64,000 nt of DNA from Acanthosepion pharaonis (lineage: Eukaryota; Mollusca; Cephalopoda; Sepiida; Sepiidae): positions 186,001 to 250,000 of the forward strand of contig CAHIKZ030002026.1 in the NCBI GenBank assembly GCA_903632075.3, written 5' to 3'. Shown here one piece after another: positions 47,826 to 60,160 of this stretch; position 1 is the stretch's first letter, and every line of letters starts with the position of its first letter. The translations under genes were made by a program, and so were the position numbers. The notes under the pieces are model-generated. The model was not told the origin of the DNA. It did not search any database and was given only the letters and a program-made list of their open reading frames with translations.

Positions 47826-47862
47826 CTACACGGGTTTCCGGTCTCGCAACCTTCATCAGGCA
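47826..47862 (-). repeat. hammerhead-like stem-loop
   Basis: The minus strand reads CCTGATGAAGGTTGCGAGAC followed by CGGAAACCCG. A perfect CUGAUGA box and a GGAAAC box are joined by a GGU/ACC stem. Spacing at both sides of stem II deviates from the hammerhead consensus. Confidence 0.35.
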
Positions 47863-48124
47863 AAGAGTGGATATTTCTATATATTAAAAGGAATTAATTT
47901 TTCTTATGTTTTCCGATATTAAATATTCTCGATACTAGGGATTCTCCATTTTGTCTGTGTTAGAGATCCAAATGTCTTTCTTGAACTGGCAGTGAAAAAG
48001 TTCTGCGCGAAAGGTAATAAAACAATTAAGACTGGACCGAGAAAGAGTGAGAAAGATATCTATATTCTTATCTTTCAATGACCCCTGTGTTTTCTTAGAT
48101 CTATTTCCATTTTTTGTGTTTTTG

Positions 48125-48490
48125 TCAGCATGCGTATATTACGTATATTCCGTCTTCATGCATACATACTGTCTTATTATAAGGAATTAATATACACATA
48201 TGTACACATATACATATATACACACACATATACATACATACACATACACAAACGCTTCCTATGTTGTGTAGGGTTCGCGTGTATGCCTGTGAGCAGTTTT
48301 GTTTTTGCCAATATGGGCATATATAGTTTAGTACGCGCATGTATATGCACACTCCCTCTCTATACATACATACTTTCTTATTATAAGGAATTAGTATACC
48401 CACATACACACACTTCTTATGCTGTGTAGGGTTTGCGCGTATGCCTGTGAGCAGTATATTCTTTTTGCCAGTATGCGTATACATATTCGT
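48125..48490. repeat. tandem repeat with about 204-bp period
   Basis: CATACATACT at 48,161 and 48,365 start two similar units. Both include TTATTATAAGGAATTA and, downstream, TGTGTAGGGTT..CG.GTATGCC and TGTGAGCAGT. The block contains small CA/TA runs and no gene. Confidence 0.75.
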
Positions 48491-48599
48491 GTTCCATAGT
48501 CACCCGCGTGTGAGTACGTGCGCATGAATACGGGTTGTTTGACCACTGTATTTGGCCATTATGTGTGCATGTTGTGTGCTTTTACGTGTGGGGTTATGG

Positions 48600-50155
48600 T
48601 CTATTTAATGCTGGTTTAAATTTGTTTATGGAGTTTTTTCTTGTATTTGTAGGTAAGAATAATTGTCTGTTTGGTATACTGGCATAATTTTAAATTCACC
48701 CTGTTTACATTTATAGATGTGTTGTGATACAAAGAGTTTTCTGTTGTCTGGTAATTTTATGTTGCTTTTGTGTAGGGAGACCCTGTTGTTTACTTGTTGG
48801 CTGATATCGATATGTGACTTTTTGCATTTTGTGCATTTGAGTGCATAAATCACATTTTTGGAGTTGCAGTTTAAATTTTTATTTATTATGAATGTTGTTT
48901 TGGGTGTAAGAGTTTCCTTCTATAATAATGTCACAAACCCCACATCTTTTTGTTGCATTTTGTGACTCCCTGTATTGTACGTTGGTCAAGTTGTAATGAC
49001 GTTAATATGTGTTTAAGTTTTTTAGATTGGCATTTGCTTTTAAATATTTTGGTTGTTTTTAATATATTTTTCAGTTTGTCATTATTGCTAAGAAGGTCTA
49101 GGTTTTTTGTAATTTCTGTAAATAGTTCTGAATTGTTCTAGCTGTATGTTGAAACATATGCTAAAGTTTGTTCGACGTTACGTTTCTTTGGATTTCGTTG
49201 TTGGTCTAAAGGAATTTTTCTTGCGGGTTCAAAATCTTTGTTTATTAGTGTTGTAGGGTAGCTTCGTTTTTTTTTTAGAGTTTTATGTAGTTATAGGCGG
49301 GATTTTCGGACGTGTTTGTCAGTCACTATAGTACAAACCCTACGTGCTAGAGAATAGGGGATGGATTTCAGGCAGCTTTTGGAGTGATGGCTCTTGAAAT
49401 GAAGATATTGTTGGATGTTTGGATGTTTTAGTAGAGATCTGTGATTATGTGGTTGTTTTTTTTCTAATGAGTATATCTAAAAATGGTAATTAGCTGAAAT
49501 TATATTCTTGGGTGAATTTGATTTTTAAGTGTAAGTTTTGAAGCAGAGTGTGGAACTGTTAATATCACCCTATGAAGATTTCCAGAAAATGTATCGTTTC
49601 CAAGATTTAGTGAAGTGGATTTTTTTTATATTTTCTCCATATATTTTTTCTATCTTTTCATAGAGGTTTTCTTCTAGGTAAGCTAATGTTAAGGTGGCAT
49701 ATGTTGGTGCCATTTTTGTTCCCATTGCGGTACCTAAGGTTTGGATATAGTTTTTGTTGTCAAATTCAAATGTGTTATTGTTTAGAATTAAGTCTATACT
49801 ATCGATAACGAATTCCTTCGTGAATCTTGAATGTAGTGTTTCTGAATGTTTTTCAATCCAGAATGAGATTCCCTTTTTTATCTAATTCATGGGGTATGTT
49901 GCTATATAGGCTACTAATGTCAAAAGTTCCTGGATCTACTTTTTGTTGTATGGAGCTAAGGAAGTGAATATCGTCTCTGATGTAGCTTTTAATCTGCTTA
50001 GTAAATGGTTGAAGAGACGGCCACAAGGATACAGAAGCACACAACTGAAACGTTGTTGCAAAATACAACATGTAGTTTGAAGAGGTCAAATTAATGAACA
50101 CATTTATTTCCCTCGTATTTTTCAATATTGCTTCCGTTAAGGCTGCATTTTGCAA
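48600..50155 (-). pseudogene. Penelope-like reverse transcriptase and GIY-YIG endonuclease
   Basis: Minus-strand PLE remnant. 50,155-49,853 is open and holds the palm motif TFDISSLYSNIPHEL. After a shift follow TFEFDNKNYIQTLGTAMGTK and APTYATLTLAYLE (about 49.7-49.8 kb). The block that should hold the second catalytic motif (RYIDD) reads RYI then FWKSS, so the Asp pair is gone. RT thumb blocks follow (RRVCTIVTDKHVRKSRL, about 49.3 kb). The GIY-YIG start is open at 48,853-48,626 (MIYALKCTKC...VNNRVSLHKSN). There YIG has become HID, so the nuclease core is also lost. Homology stops abruptly at about 50.02 kb on the 5' side. Confidence 0.85.
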
Positions 50156-50535
50156 CTCTGTTTTCTCTTTTTTATTTCAAATCATTGCTATTTTATGGAA
50201 GAATGGCCGAATTAGCTATCTTTATCCTTTAATAAATTTGAAATGTTTTTTATTTGTTGTTGCTTATTTTCTTTGTCTTTGATATTACTTTTTACTTTGT
50301 CAGTTCCATTTATTTTTCATTTTTCCATGCAATTAGAAAAATATTTTTGTAAAGAGGACTGTTGTCGAGAGTCTCGTTTCATTAATGTATTCTTTTCTGA
50401 TACACGGTTTGTATAGAAATTTATTTTGACATTATCATTTGCTTTATAGATTTTGGTTTGCTTTGGTTTACTTTACTTTGTTTCACGGCACATCAACCCC
50501 AATGGGCTATCCAACGCCAACAAGATTTTTATTGA

Positions 50536-50697
50536 CGGTAATATTTTTTTCAAAAATATATTACTGTTGGTAATATTTTTTTCAGAAATGTATTGCTGGT
50601 GATGTCCTTTTTTAAAAAATATATTGCTGGTAATATTTTTTTTTTCAAAAATATATTGCTGGTAATATTTTTTTAAAAAAAAATGTATTACTGATTC
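50536..50697. repeat. minisatellite, about 36-bp unit, five copies
   Basis: Units of the form TGGTAATATTTTTTTCAAAA followed by ATATATTGC are repeated about five times with small length differences. The minus frame across it (50,473-50,781) is a repeat product. Confidence 0.8.
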
Positions 50698-50938
50698 TAT
50701 GTGCCATGATGGGGTTTTTAGTGATGTTATCTTCAAAGTCCATGCTTTCTGGCTTTTCTGTTGGATTATTTTTGGAATCATTGGCTTTGGCCTTAGTCCA
50801 TTTAATTATCTTCCAGCAGCCTTTTGATTTTGTTTTGGAATTTTTTGGTCTTCGTTCTCATTTTCAGTTTCCATACTTTCCAGTACTGTAGATTTTTTCT
50901 CGTTTAGGATCTTATTTCTTTGTCTTAAAAGGGGTCGA

Positions 50939-51280
50939 TCAGGCGGTTTCGTGTTCTATTGATGATTCTTTTTTGTCTTTTGGTTTGTTTTTGGTTTTCT
51001 TAATCTGGGTTTGGGATTTGAGATGGGTTAGTGGTGGCGTTTCATTGTTATCCAATTTTGGGGTTGAGGAATTGTTGGGTTTCGTAGGGGTGTTTGAAAT
51101 TTGTTGTTTTTGGGTTTGAGTTTTTGTTTGGTTTGTTTTTATTGAGTCTTCAGCTTTGTTGGTGTGGGATTGGAGGTTTTTCTTTGGATCTAGTTCAGCA
51201 TGGGGCCTGGTTGTTAAGTCGGCCAAGCTTTTTCTCAATATCACCAAAAGTATCTTCAGTTCCTTCATTAAATCTATCAT
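50939..51280 (-). other. open frame of 113 codons, hydrophilic, unknown
   Basis: A minus-strand frame begins with a Leu-rich helix-like segment (MIDLMKELKILLVILRKS). It continues as Gln/Thr/Asn/Lys-rich disordered sequence. It lies upstream of, and in the same direction as, the Penelope-like RT. It might be a decayed ORF1 or N-terminal region of that element or a chance frame. No family is recognised. Confidence 0.3.
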
Positions 51281-51369
51281 TTCGTTTTAGGTCATTCTTT
51301 GATTTTGGGTTGAGTTGTTCGTGGTTTGGCTACGCTTGCATAAGTTGGAGCCACTGAATTCTCGACTAA

Positions 51370-53250
51370 CCTCCTTGTCTCCGGGAATGGTATATTAAAA
51401 AGTAAAAATTTATTTATTTTTCAGATTCTTCCATCTATTTCAGTACTATAAAACTGGGGAAAAGTATCTGATTGGAGTCATCATCCTAGTCAGACTGCAT
51501 GTGGACGCTTTATGGTTTGATTTTTATTTATATTTGCTTGGGTTTAATTTTTTATATCCATAAAAATGCCAGTGGGTTTCATTGACTATGTTTCGCAACC
51601 ACCACGGAGCCTCATACGGGGATGTGCCTAGGGGGAAACCCATTCGCCTCGTAATATCAGGGCTACATAGCCAATATAATCATGCTGGTGATAATTTTTT
51701 GTTTATGCTCCTAGATTTTTAAAAAAGTTAAACATTTTTATTTTATATAACAAAAACAAATATATATATGAGAAATCCCTCAGTATAATTGACCCTATAA
51801 TTGCCCTCATATTCAGATTTTTATAAAAATCTGTAAGAGAGCTGTCATAACCAGGTTATTAATCAGATCGGGCCCCTCCGCCCGCCCGTTTAGTCTAAAA
51901 ATGGGCTAATATTTATATGTTGCAAGTTATATGATCATGCATATATCTGGGTCATGTACTTCTCAGAACCAGGACTCCGTCCTGAGAAATTTGGGTCGCC
52001 AGTTAAACGTCCAACAGGTGGCTCCATTTCGAGGAGGTTGCCCTATATATTTTTTTCCCAAACGACAGATTAATTAAAAAAGCACTATTAATAGAATTAT
52101 TGAAAGCAATTTACTTTGTTCCACTATTTTTTTCAAAATGATATTCAGGTGCATGCTAGTAATTCATTAATGTCACAAGTTCAAGCAGCGAAAAGAATGT
52201 CAAAAATATATCAGCGAAAATCTTATGATAATGATTATAAAGATATTGGCCTCACTATTGATCAACTTTAAGAATGTTTGCAATTTATTTCCTATTCATT
52301 CAAGTAAAGTTAAAAACAGGATAATTTACTTAAACTGAGGGTACTGGTTTTCGCTAACGACAATCAAATTGACAAATGAAGAAGAAAATATTTCAATATT
52401 TAATTTGATATTGGCTTTGATTCGGCTTTTAATCTCAAGTTATATTCTAATGTGGGTGCATATGCATCAGAAAAAATTATGGAAGATGATAACAAACGTT
52501 AAGCAACATAATGATGAAATATATACACAAAAGTCGATCAATACGTCTACAGCCAGTAAATCTTTATATATCTGAAATAATCAACAGATAAGTGAATATT
52601 TAATTTCATTTGTTATTACATGTGAATGTAATAATAAAATTTCACACCACTAAATAAGTTATATATTAGAAAACAGAAATCAGTATGGCATATTAAATCA
52701 TATATGTCCTGGAAATTTTACTAACATCAGTTATTTAATATTACTTTTAGCCTGAAAACATTAACTTTTAAAATAACATCTACCATAACTTTCAAGCGAA
52801 TGCAGATAAACAAAAGCATCTGGACACCAAAATACTTTTATAATAATTTCTCATTTCAATAGGTACATTTGTGGTACTGTGGGCAATCATGTATACCACA
52901 TGATCATGTCTTTTGAAGAATCTATTTCAATCATTTCTTTATTATTTCGCATTAACAATTTTGTATTTGTTTGATCGAGAAAAATTGAGGGGATGTCTTT
53001 TTAAATGCCCTTATTACATAAGTTAATCTTATCTGCCGTGAAAATCATTATTCTCGGCCTATTTTTCATAAAATGCTCGACTGTATGAATTGGAAACAAC
53101 TCATTATTGATATAAATTCAACTGTATTTATTTGGCTAAGACACAATATGCACAAAGCCAGATAGGATTAAAAAAATATTATGAAATAAAAAGGATCTCC
53201 CATTGAAATGTGGTGGTTCCAATAGAAAACATAAATAATTATTTTAACAA
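51370..53250. other. background with a GC-rich patch, no gene recognised
   Basis: 51.59-51.66 and 51.86-52.05 kb are GC-richer and look like old unnamed repeats (CCACCACGGAGCC; CGGGCCCCTCCGCCCGCCCG). The rest is AT-rich with no supported gene. Confidence 0.4.
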
Positions 53251-53254
<4 letters not shown>

Positions 53255-53319
<65 letters not shown>

Positions 53320-54600
53320 GATTTATTTAAAAATATGATTCCAAATCGCGACATAAGAAGTCCCATGTTTCAAAACAAGAGCCGAAAACTTCAATATAAT
53401 TATTTAAATTAAATTGAGTTAAAATAAGCTCTGTTCCATCTTCAAGCGAAATTTTTTTTGGAATAACGTGTTTCTGAAATTTACGTGTTTTAAAAATTGA
53501 AATCAAAATTTCCATGGTAACATTTAGGGCGAATTGTTTAAATTGGGTAGGCGGGTGTTAATAATAAGTATCAGTATAGAGTTACTTTATAGATGTCAAG
53601 TCAGGGAAAGGTGGGGGTGTCTAAATTTGAAACGGAAGATGTTTTAACCCTCGTCTAGTTTGCATGTCTATGGAGATTTATTTTTTTTTTTTTTTTTTTT
53701 TTTTATGAAAGGGATTTGTGCATATAAAAAAAACTGTCGTAACGTTTTGTTTTTTGACGACTTCATAAAGGGTTATCTTTTTTTTAGGGTATTTAAACTA
53801 TTTATTTGGGCTATGGATTATGAAGGGTGTTATATTGTATGCATGTTTTTAGTTAATTATTCAAACCATGAATTTGATGATTGGGCTATGGATTAAACAA
53901 GTTATTATATTTTATGCTTTTTTTAGCTAATAATTCAAACCAAAAATCTGATGATGCCTACAAAAAAACCGTTAACTCTTGTCTATTGTTTAATAGATTA
54001 TTATTATTTATTTTTAATTATGTGCAATTTCTCATGGAGGCATAAAGGACATGGGTCATCCCAAGTTTTACATGTTCTAGCCTTATTTATAATTTTCCAT
54101 TTAACTTTAGGTGTCCTATTTGTTTCCTTCAGATGGAAAAAAATATTTAGATAGGAAGTCTGATTTCTTTTGAATTTTATTATTGAAAGAGCACTTATGC
54201 TGCCTCCATCTATCTTTAAAATCATTCTTCGTGGACCCAATGTATATCTTATTAGTGCTAGGGCTCTCAGTGGATGATATAGTACATTGGTATACCACAG
54301 ATTTAATGCAGCATTTATTTTCTAATGGGCAGTCTTCTATATTTCTATTTAGTTACATAATTTTTCCCTTTTATTGTCTGATTTAAGTGCAGGTTTTTTT
54401 ATTAATACTGTTTAGGCATGGGGTTTTGTTCAAGATCTTATTATTATTTTTTTTTTTATTATACGTTCAAAGATTTTCAGAAAGCTGTAAGATCAATTTT
54501 AGGGTGTTCTTATTGAATATATTACTAAGCTTACTATTGGTGGGAAGTATTTATCAATTAGGGCTAAGAATTTCTGTCCTATTTTAATACTAACCATTTG
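53255..54600 (-). repeat. left arm of about 1.3-kb palindrome (PLE 3' half)
   Basis: This arm is the reverse complement of 55,193-56,510, with short indels only. It begins at a (TA)n tract (53,262-53,317). Read on the minus strand it contains the Cys-rich linker and GIY-YIG endonuclease of a Penelope-like element (54,330-54,000), then non-coding 3' sequence with a 25-bp poly(T) run at about 53.68 kb. Both arms point outward, 3' ends away from the centre. Confidence 0.9.
53995..54330 (-). pseudogene. Penelope-like GIY-YIG endonuclease (left arm)
   Basis: Minus-strand order: a Cys-rich linker, VVYQCTISS (the GIY position), NKIYIGSTKNDFKDRWRQH (YIG core with catalytic Arg), a KSDFLSKYF block and, after one frameshift, HLKETNRTPKVKWKII. 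CPLCLHEKLHI closes the domain. The motifs are well kept apart from the frameshift at about 54.13 kb, so it decayed less than other copies here. Confidence 0.85.
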
Positions 54601-55192
54601 GTTGAACGGAGGGGTGTACCAAATGATTTTTTTTGAGAATTTTTTCATAAATATGGCCAGTGCAAGACAATTCTATAGTTAAAAATTAAAAAAGGCAACC
54701 ATTAAACACTATTTTTTTTGGGCATATAGAAAACATTGTGTTGTTGGAATTAAAAGATAATTTTTGTTAAAGAGTTAAAAGCTAATTCTATTTTCTATTG
54801 ATGAAAAAAAATTATGTTTAATTATGGATGGAGGGAAAAAAAAAAAATGTATATATAAAGGGTTAGCATTAGGTTTTTATAAGGTTGGTCAATTTACTTG
54901 CCTGGTAAGTCTAGACTTAACCAGCAATTTTTTTAAACCCTTTTTAAATTATATTTAAGACAATTATCTTTAAGTTTTTTTTGAAAATTCACTAAAAATA
55001 ATTTTTCTGATTTTTAAAAATTAAAGATAAAAATAGAATTCATTCACCACAAGGAAATATTTTTACAGTCCAATGTCTTAATATCAATTTAAAAATAGTG
55101 CCGTTATAAAAATATGTTATTTATATACCAACAATTCACTGGATAGAAAAAAAATTTCTGAAAAAAAAAAATTTTTGGAATGATTTTCAATG
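54601..55192. other. central spacer of the palindrome
   Basis: About 590 bp of AT-rich sequence between the arms with no obvious symmetry and no coding frame. It contains short runs of A and a TATATAAAGGGTTAGCATTA stretch. Confidence 0.6.
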
Positions 55193-56477
55193 AAATGGTT
55201 ATTATTTAGGACAGAAATTGGAAATTTGTGAATGATAAACAATTTCTTACCAATAGTAGGCTTAGTAATATATATTCAATAAGAAAAATTAAAATTGAGT
55301 TACAGCAGAAAATTTAAATTTATATTTATTATAAAAAAAAAAACAATAATAAGATCTTGAACAAACCCCATGCCAAAACAGTATTAATAAAAACCCTGCA
55401 CTTAAATCAGACAATAAAAGGGAAAAATTATGTAACTGTAGAAACCTAGAAGACTGCCCATTAGAAAATAAATGCTGCATTAAATCTGTGGTATACCAAT
55501 GTACTATATCATCCACTGAGAGCCCTAGCACTAATAAGATATACATTGGGTCCACGAAGAATGATTTTAAAGATAGATGGAGGCAGCGTAAGTGCTCTTT
55601 CAATAATATAAAAAAAAAGAAATCAGACTTCCCTATCTAAATATTTTTGGCATCTGAAGGAAACAAATAGGACACCTAAAGTTAAATGGAAAATTATAAA
55701 CAAGGCTAGAACATGTAAAACTTGGGATGACCCATGTCCTTTTATGCCTCCATGAGAAATTGCACATTATTAAGCTTCTAAATAATAATAATCTATTAAA
55801 CAATAGACATGAGTTATCTTTTTTTTTTGTAGGCATCATCAGATTTTTGGTTTGAATTATTAATAAAAACAAGCATACAATATAATAACTTGTTTAATCC
55901 ATAGCCCAATCATCAAATTCATGGTTTGAATAATTAACTAAAAAACATGCATACAATATAACACCCTTCATAATCCATAGCCCAAATAAATAGTTTAATA
56001 CCCTAAAAAAGATAACCCTTTATGAAGTCGTCAAAAAACAAACGTTACGACAGTTTTTTTTTTTATATGCACAAATCCCTTTCTTTAAAAAAAAAAAAAA
56101 AAAAAAAATAAATAAATCTCCATAGACATGCAAACTAGACGAGGGTTAATACATCTTCCGTTTCAAATTTAGACACCCCACCTTTCCCTGACTTGACATC
56201 TATGAAAGTAACTCTATACTGATACTTATTATTAACACCCAACACCCGCCTACCCAATTTAAACAATTCGCCCTAGCTGTTACCATGGAAATTTTTTTGA
56301 TTTCAATTTTTAAAACACGTAAATTTCAGAAACACGTTATTCAAAAAAAATTTCGCTTGAAGATGGAACAGAGCTTATTTTAACTCAATTTAATTTAAAT
56401 AATTATATTGAAGTTTTCGGCTCTTGTTTTGAAACATGGGACTTCTTATGTCGCGAATTTATTTTTAAATATATTTT

Positions 56478-56510
<33 letters not shown>
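55193..56510 (+). repeat. right arm of about 1.3-kb palindrome (PLE 3' half)
   Basis: Matches the left arm in reverse complement from AAATGGTTATTATTTAGGAC through the endonuclease, the poly(A) run at about 56.08-56.11 kb and CTTCTTATGTCGCGAATTTA. It ends in (TA)n and ATTTATAAATAAATA. By eye the outer half is well above 90 percent identical to the left arm. Confidence 0.9.
55420..55775 (+). pseudogene. Penelope-like GIY-YIG endonuclease (right arm)
   Basis: Same motif order as the left arm: CPLENKCCIKSVVYQC, then NKIYIGSTKNDFKDRWRQ, then HLKETNRTPKVKWKII and TWDDPCP. It carries different breaks (for example a stop after SDFPI near 55.64 kb), so the two arms have gathered independent mutations since they arose. 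Confidence 0.85.
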
Positions 56511-56513
<3 letters not shown>

Positions 56514-56606
56514 AATAAATAATATATTTAAAAATATAACTTTTATATATACTAATTTTAAAAAAAAATTTATAAAAATTTTATGGACTTTGGATTATTT
56601 ATAACC

Positions 56607-56642
<36 letters not shown>

Positions 56643-56666
56643 ATGTATATGTATATATGTATATAT

Positions 56667-56725
<59 letters not shown>

Positions 56726-57115
56726 ATTTTTTTATTACAATAAATTTTTTTTTTAATATTTAAATAAATCAAAAATTTGAAACTGTCCAAATGTTCTATA
56801 ATTCCGAATATATATATATTATATATATTTTATATATATATTTAATATGATTTAATTTTTCAATTATATAATATATGTGCAAATGCATTTTTTTAGTGTT
56901 ATAAAGAAATTTTATAAAAAGAATTCTTTTACACTTAAAATATAACAAACCGTCAAATTTAGTTAATATAAGTGCTGTTTTTTTTATTTTTATTGAATTT
57001 TAAGCTTCCATTATTTTTAATCTGTTAAAATTTTTTACATGTGAATAAAACATTATTATTATGTATTTTTAAAAAAAAAAAAGAAAAATAAAATATAAAA
57101 AAGTAAGATTTAATT

Positions 57116-57147
<32 letters not shown>

Positions 57148-59590
57148 ATATTATTTGCTGTTATATATATAAATGCATTAGAATATGCATGAATTAAATA
57201 AATGAAAAATTAAACTTAAATGAAAATAAATAAAAAGGATTTTATATATTATATGGTTGGAAATATTCCTGTTCTTACTTTTTGGAAATGTAGAGTCACT
57301 GGTTTATAGATGATTTTGGTTAAAAATTCAGGATCTGAGTTTAATATGGAATTAACAAAAAAGTTGAAAAAAAAAAAAATATAAAAGATTTTTTTTTTAT
57401 TTCCTGAACTGGTTATTGTATCCAACGTGAATTTTTTAAAAATCAACGTATAAAAATGAAAGCTTCATTTTTTTTCATTTGATGTTGATAAATGATTTTC
57501 AAATAATTTTTTTATTTAAAATATTTTAGCAGCTGTTGCTTCAATTAAAAACAAATAAATGTTTTAGAATTTGAAATAGATATATACCAATAATATATAT
57601 TTATTTTATATTGGTAATTAAGTGGAACCTAGGATTATTAACTAAGCAATTTAAATGTAATAAGAAAAAAATAATTAAAAAAATTAATAAGGCTTGAATT
57701 TAGAAATACCATTCACTGCATAATAGTTAAGCATAAACGTTAAACACTATAAACGTTTATTTTATCTGTAAAATTAGTTAATATAAAAAAATTCCGATTT
57801 GTCACAGAACTATTAAACATGATTGCAAAAAAAAAAATAAAAATAAAAACAATACAAATCAACAAATGTTTGTCTTGAAGATTTCGTTTTATTTTTGATT
57901 TTTTTATATATGAAAAAATTGAAATTTGAAAACTGGTTTTTTTTTTTATTGTTTTTTTTTCTACTTCAATGAATTCAAAATAAAATTCATAAATAATATA
58001 ACATTTAGATTAAAATTTATAAAAGATGTATATAATTTACATCTTCAAAGAGAGTATTTTTTGTAATCGTTTTTTAAAGGATAGAATAAATTTACAATGA
58101 AAGAATATAGTCAGTGGCATATTTGTTATGGAATTTTTCAAATAAAAGATAAAGACACGATAAGCACAAGATAAACGACATTAAATCGTTACCTGTATAG
58201 TTCATGGAAGACAAAGACGAAAAATCCATAAAGCAATTCTTTTGGGAAAAAAAATCGATTTAAGGCTTCAAGTTTCGAGTTTGCAATTGCCATTATTTAT
58301 ATTTGATAGCTATAGCTGCACCGAAAATATAATCAGAAAAACATAAAAGAAAATTACTAGTACGCCAATTTTTTTTTTAATAACCCTAATGACGGGATTT
58401 AATAACGTAATATATGAAGTTAGTTTTTAATATATTAAAGTTTACCTAGAAAAATATATACGAATCACAGAAGACCTAGAAAAATATTTACAGGAATAAT
58501 CAATTTGTCTCTATAAACAAAAAATTTTACTCAAACAACATCACCGATTTTTTATCTCATATCCAAGAATTTAATTAGATATAGCATTTTAATCGTTTCC
58601 TTTTGATATAATGCTAATTTTCATGCAGGTTCAGGAATAAAGCCTTTTTTGGTTTCAAAAAAATTACCAGTATTCTATTTCTTTTCCTTATCGCCGTTTA
58701 AAAAAGAACTGATTGAAAATGAAAGAAAATGAGGGTAATTTAGTAGAAAATGACAGTTGGATACTTTAAATGGTTGATCGAATAGTTCATTTTCTTCGTT
58801 TACTTAGGTTTAGAATTTTACAAACGGCATCGCTAAATAAGATTTAAAGGAGCGAATCAGGAAATATAACATAGAAAATTACACGCATAAACAAAACATA
58901 TTTTACACTTATTTAAACTGGATGTTAGTTTTTTAGTACCATATTATTATTATTATTACGTAAGAAACCAAACATTTAAAAAAAAAAAAATAAAAGTATC
59001 TTTAAAAATATGAGAAATTTTATTATTTTTTGTTAAAATTTTGTCTGAAAGATAAATAATTTGGGAAGAAATTGACTATTCTGGTCTGAACCATAAGTAA
59101 AAGTAAACACAATATAACCTTACGATTCGAAATGCTTTTCTTAAAACCATGATTAATAGAAATTTTCTATCAATGAATTAGACTTGAATAGCTATTAAAA
59201 TATTTTAAAAAGAAAAAAATATTTATTTTTTTATTCAATTATTATATAATTTTTGCATTGATGGATTATTAGATTTTTCTTTAGATTGATGGATTATAAA
59301 TTGAATTTTTAAATGGATCAATTATGCATTTTTGTATTGTAGATTATTTATTTTAAAAAGTTGCCGAAAATATAAGAATGACACTGAACTAGATTTACTT
59401 TCAGACATTCATATCCAGTCTCATATATATTAGTGAAAATGGGATTAAAATTGCAACTTGCCTTTATTGTCCATTAACTTTCATTACATAACAGAAAGTT
59501 ACAAACGTTTCAATCACGGGCAGAATAATTATTAATTCATATTGAAGCTTCTACAAGTATTTGGAAATGCTGATTAGAAATAAGTTGATC
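56511..59590. other. very AT-rich stretch, no gene recognised
   Basis: Long A/T runs, (TA)n at 56,609-56,722 and (ATT)n at about 57,124-57,148. The longest frames are under 70 codons, with no domain. Confidence 0.5.
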
Positions 59591-59596
59591 AGTTAC

Positions 59597-59700
59597 CTCA
59601 TTTTTGAAAATTTCCACTGCCGGATATTGAACTCACACTTTTGTGCCCTATTTCACTAACCAACGCCTTTATCCACTGGGCCATGTGAAAATGGGACATC
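59597..59700 (-). repeat. tRNA-derived SINE head or tRNA pseudogene
   Basis: On the minus strand TGGCCCAGTGGATAAAGGCG fits a pol III A box. About 40 bases later GAGTTCAATATCC fits a B box with changes. Stems of a cloverleaf do not pair well, so it is not a working tRNA. A SINE promoter head is the best reading. Confidence 0.55.
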
Positions 59701-60160
59701 TGTGTTTTGAAATTTCTGAGTATTATAAACCTAATGTCTTCATAAAACCATTTTTTTAATAAGAGCTCATATTGCAATTTCTTTGCTGTTATCATTTCAA
59801 AATTTTTTCCAGAGCTCATTTGCAAACTGTTGTTGTTATTAGAACTTTTCTTTTTAATTACTCCTTATTACTGGTTTCCATATTGTATTCATTTCTAACT
59901 TCGTCGGCTCAGGATTTTTTTGTGGCCTAGCATAAAACCTGAGAAAAATTAAAAATAAAAATTTTAAAATGGTGTTTCTTGTAATTATGAAAAAAATCAA
60001 TGATCCCACAGATTTAAATAAATGATTCCAAATTCTCCAATATGTAGTCTGCCACGTATTTTTGATTTTTTCTATTTCCCCTTATATGTTAATTTATGGT
60101 GTTCTTGAATCCTAATATTTAGGGGCGGCCTGTCAAAATTTTTTATATTTCTTTCTGCAG
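59701..60160. other. AT-rich flank, no gene recognised
   Basis: Background between the SINE head and the GC-rich retroelement end. Composition changes sharply at about 60.16 kb. Confidence 0.45.

Noticed and set aside
59597..59700. Functional tRNA gene
   Set aside because: A- and B-box-like motifs are present, but acceptor, D and T stems do not pair and no clear anticodon loop was found.
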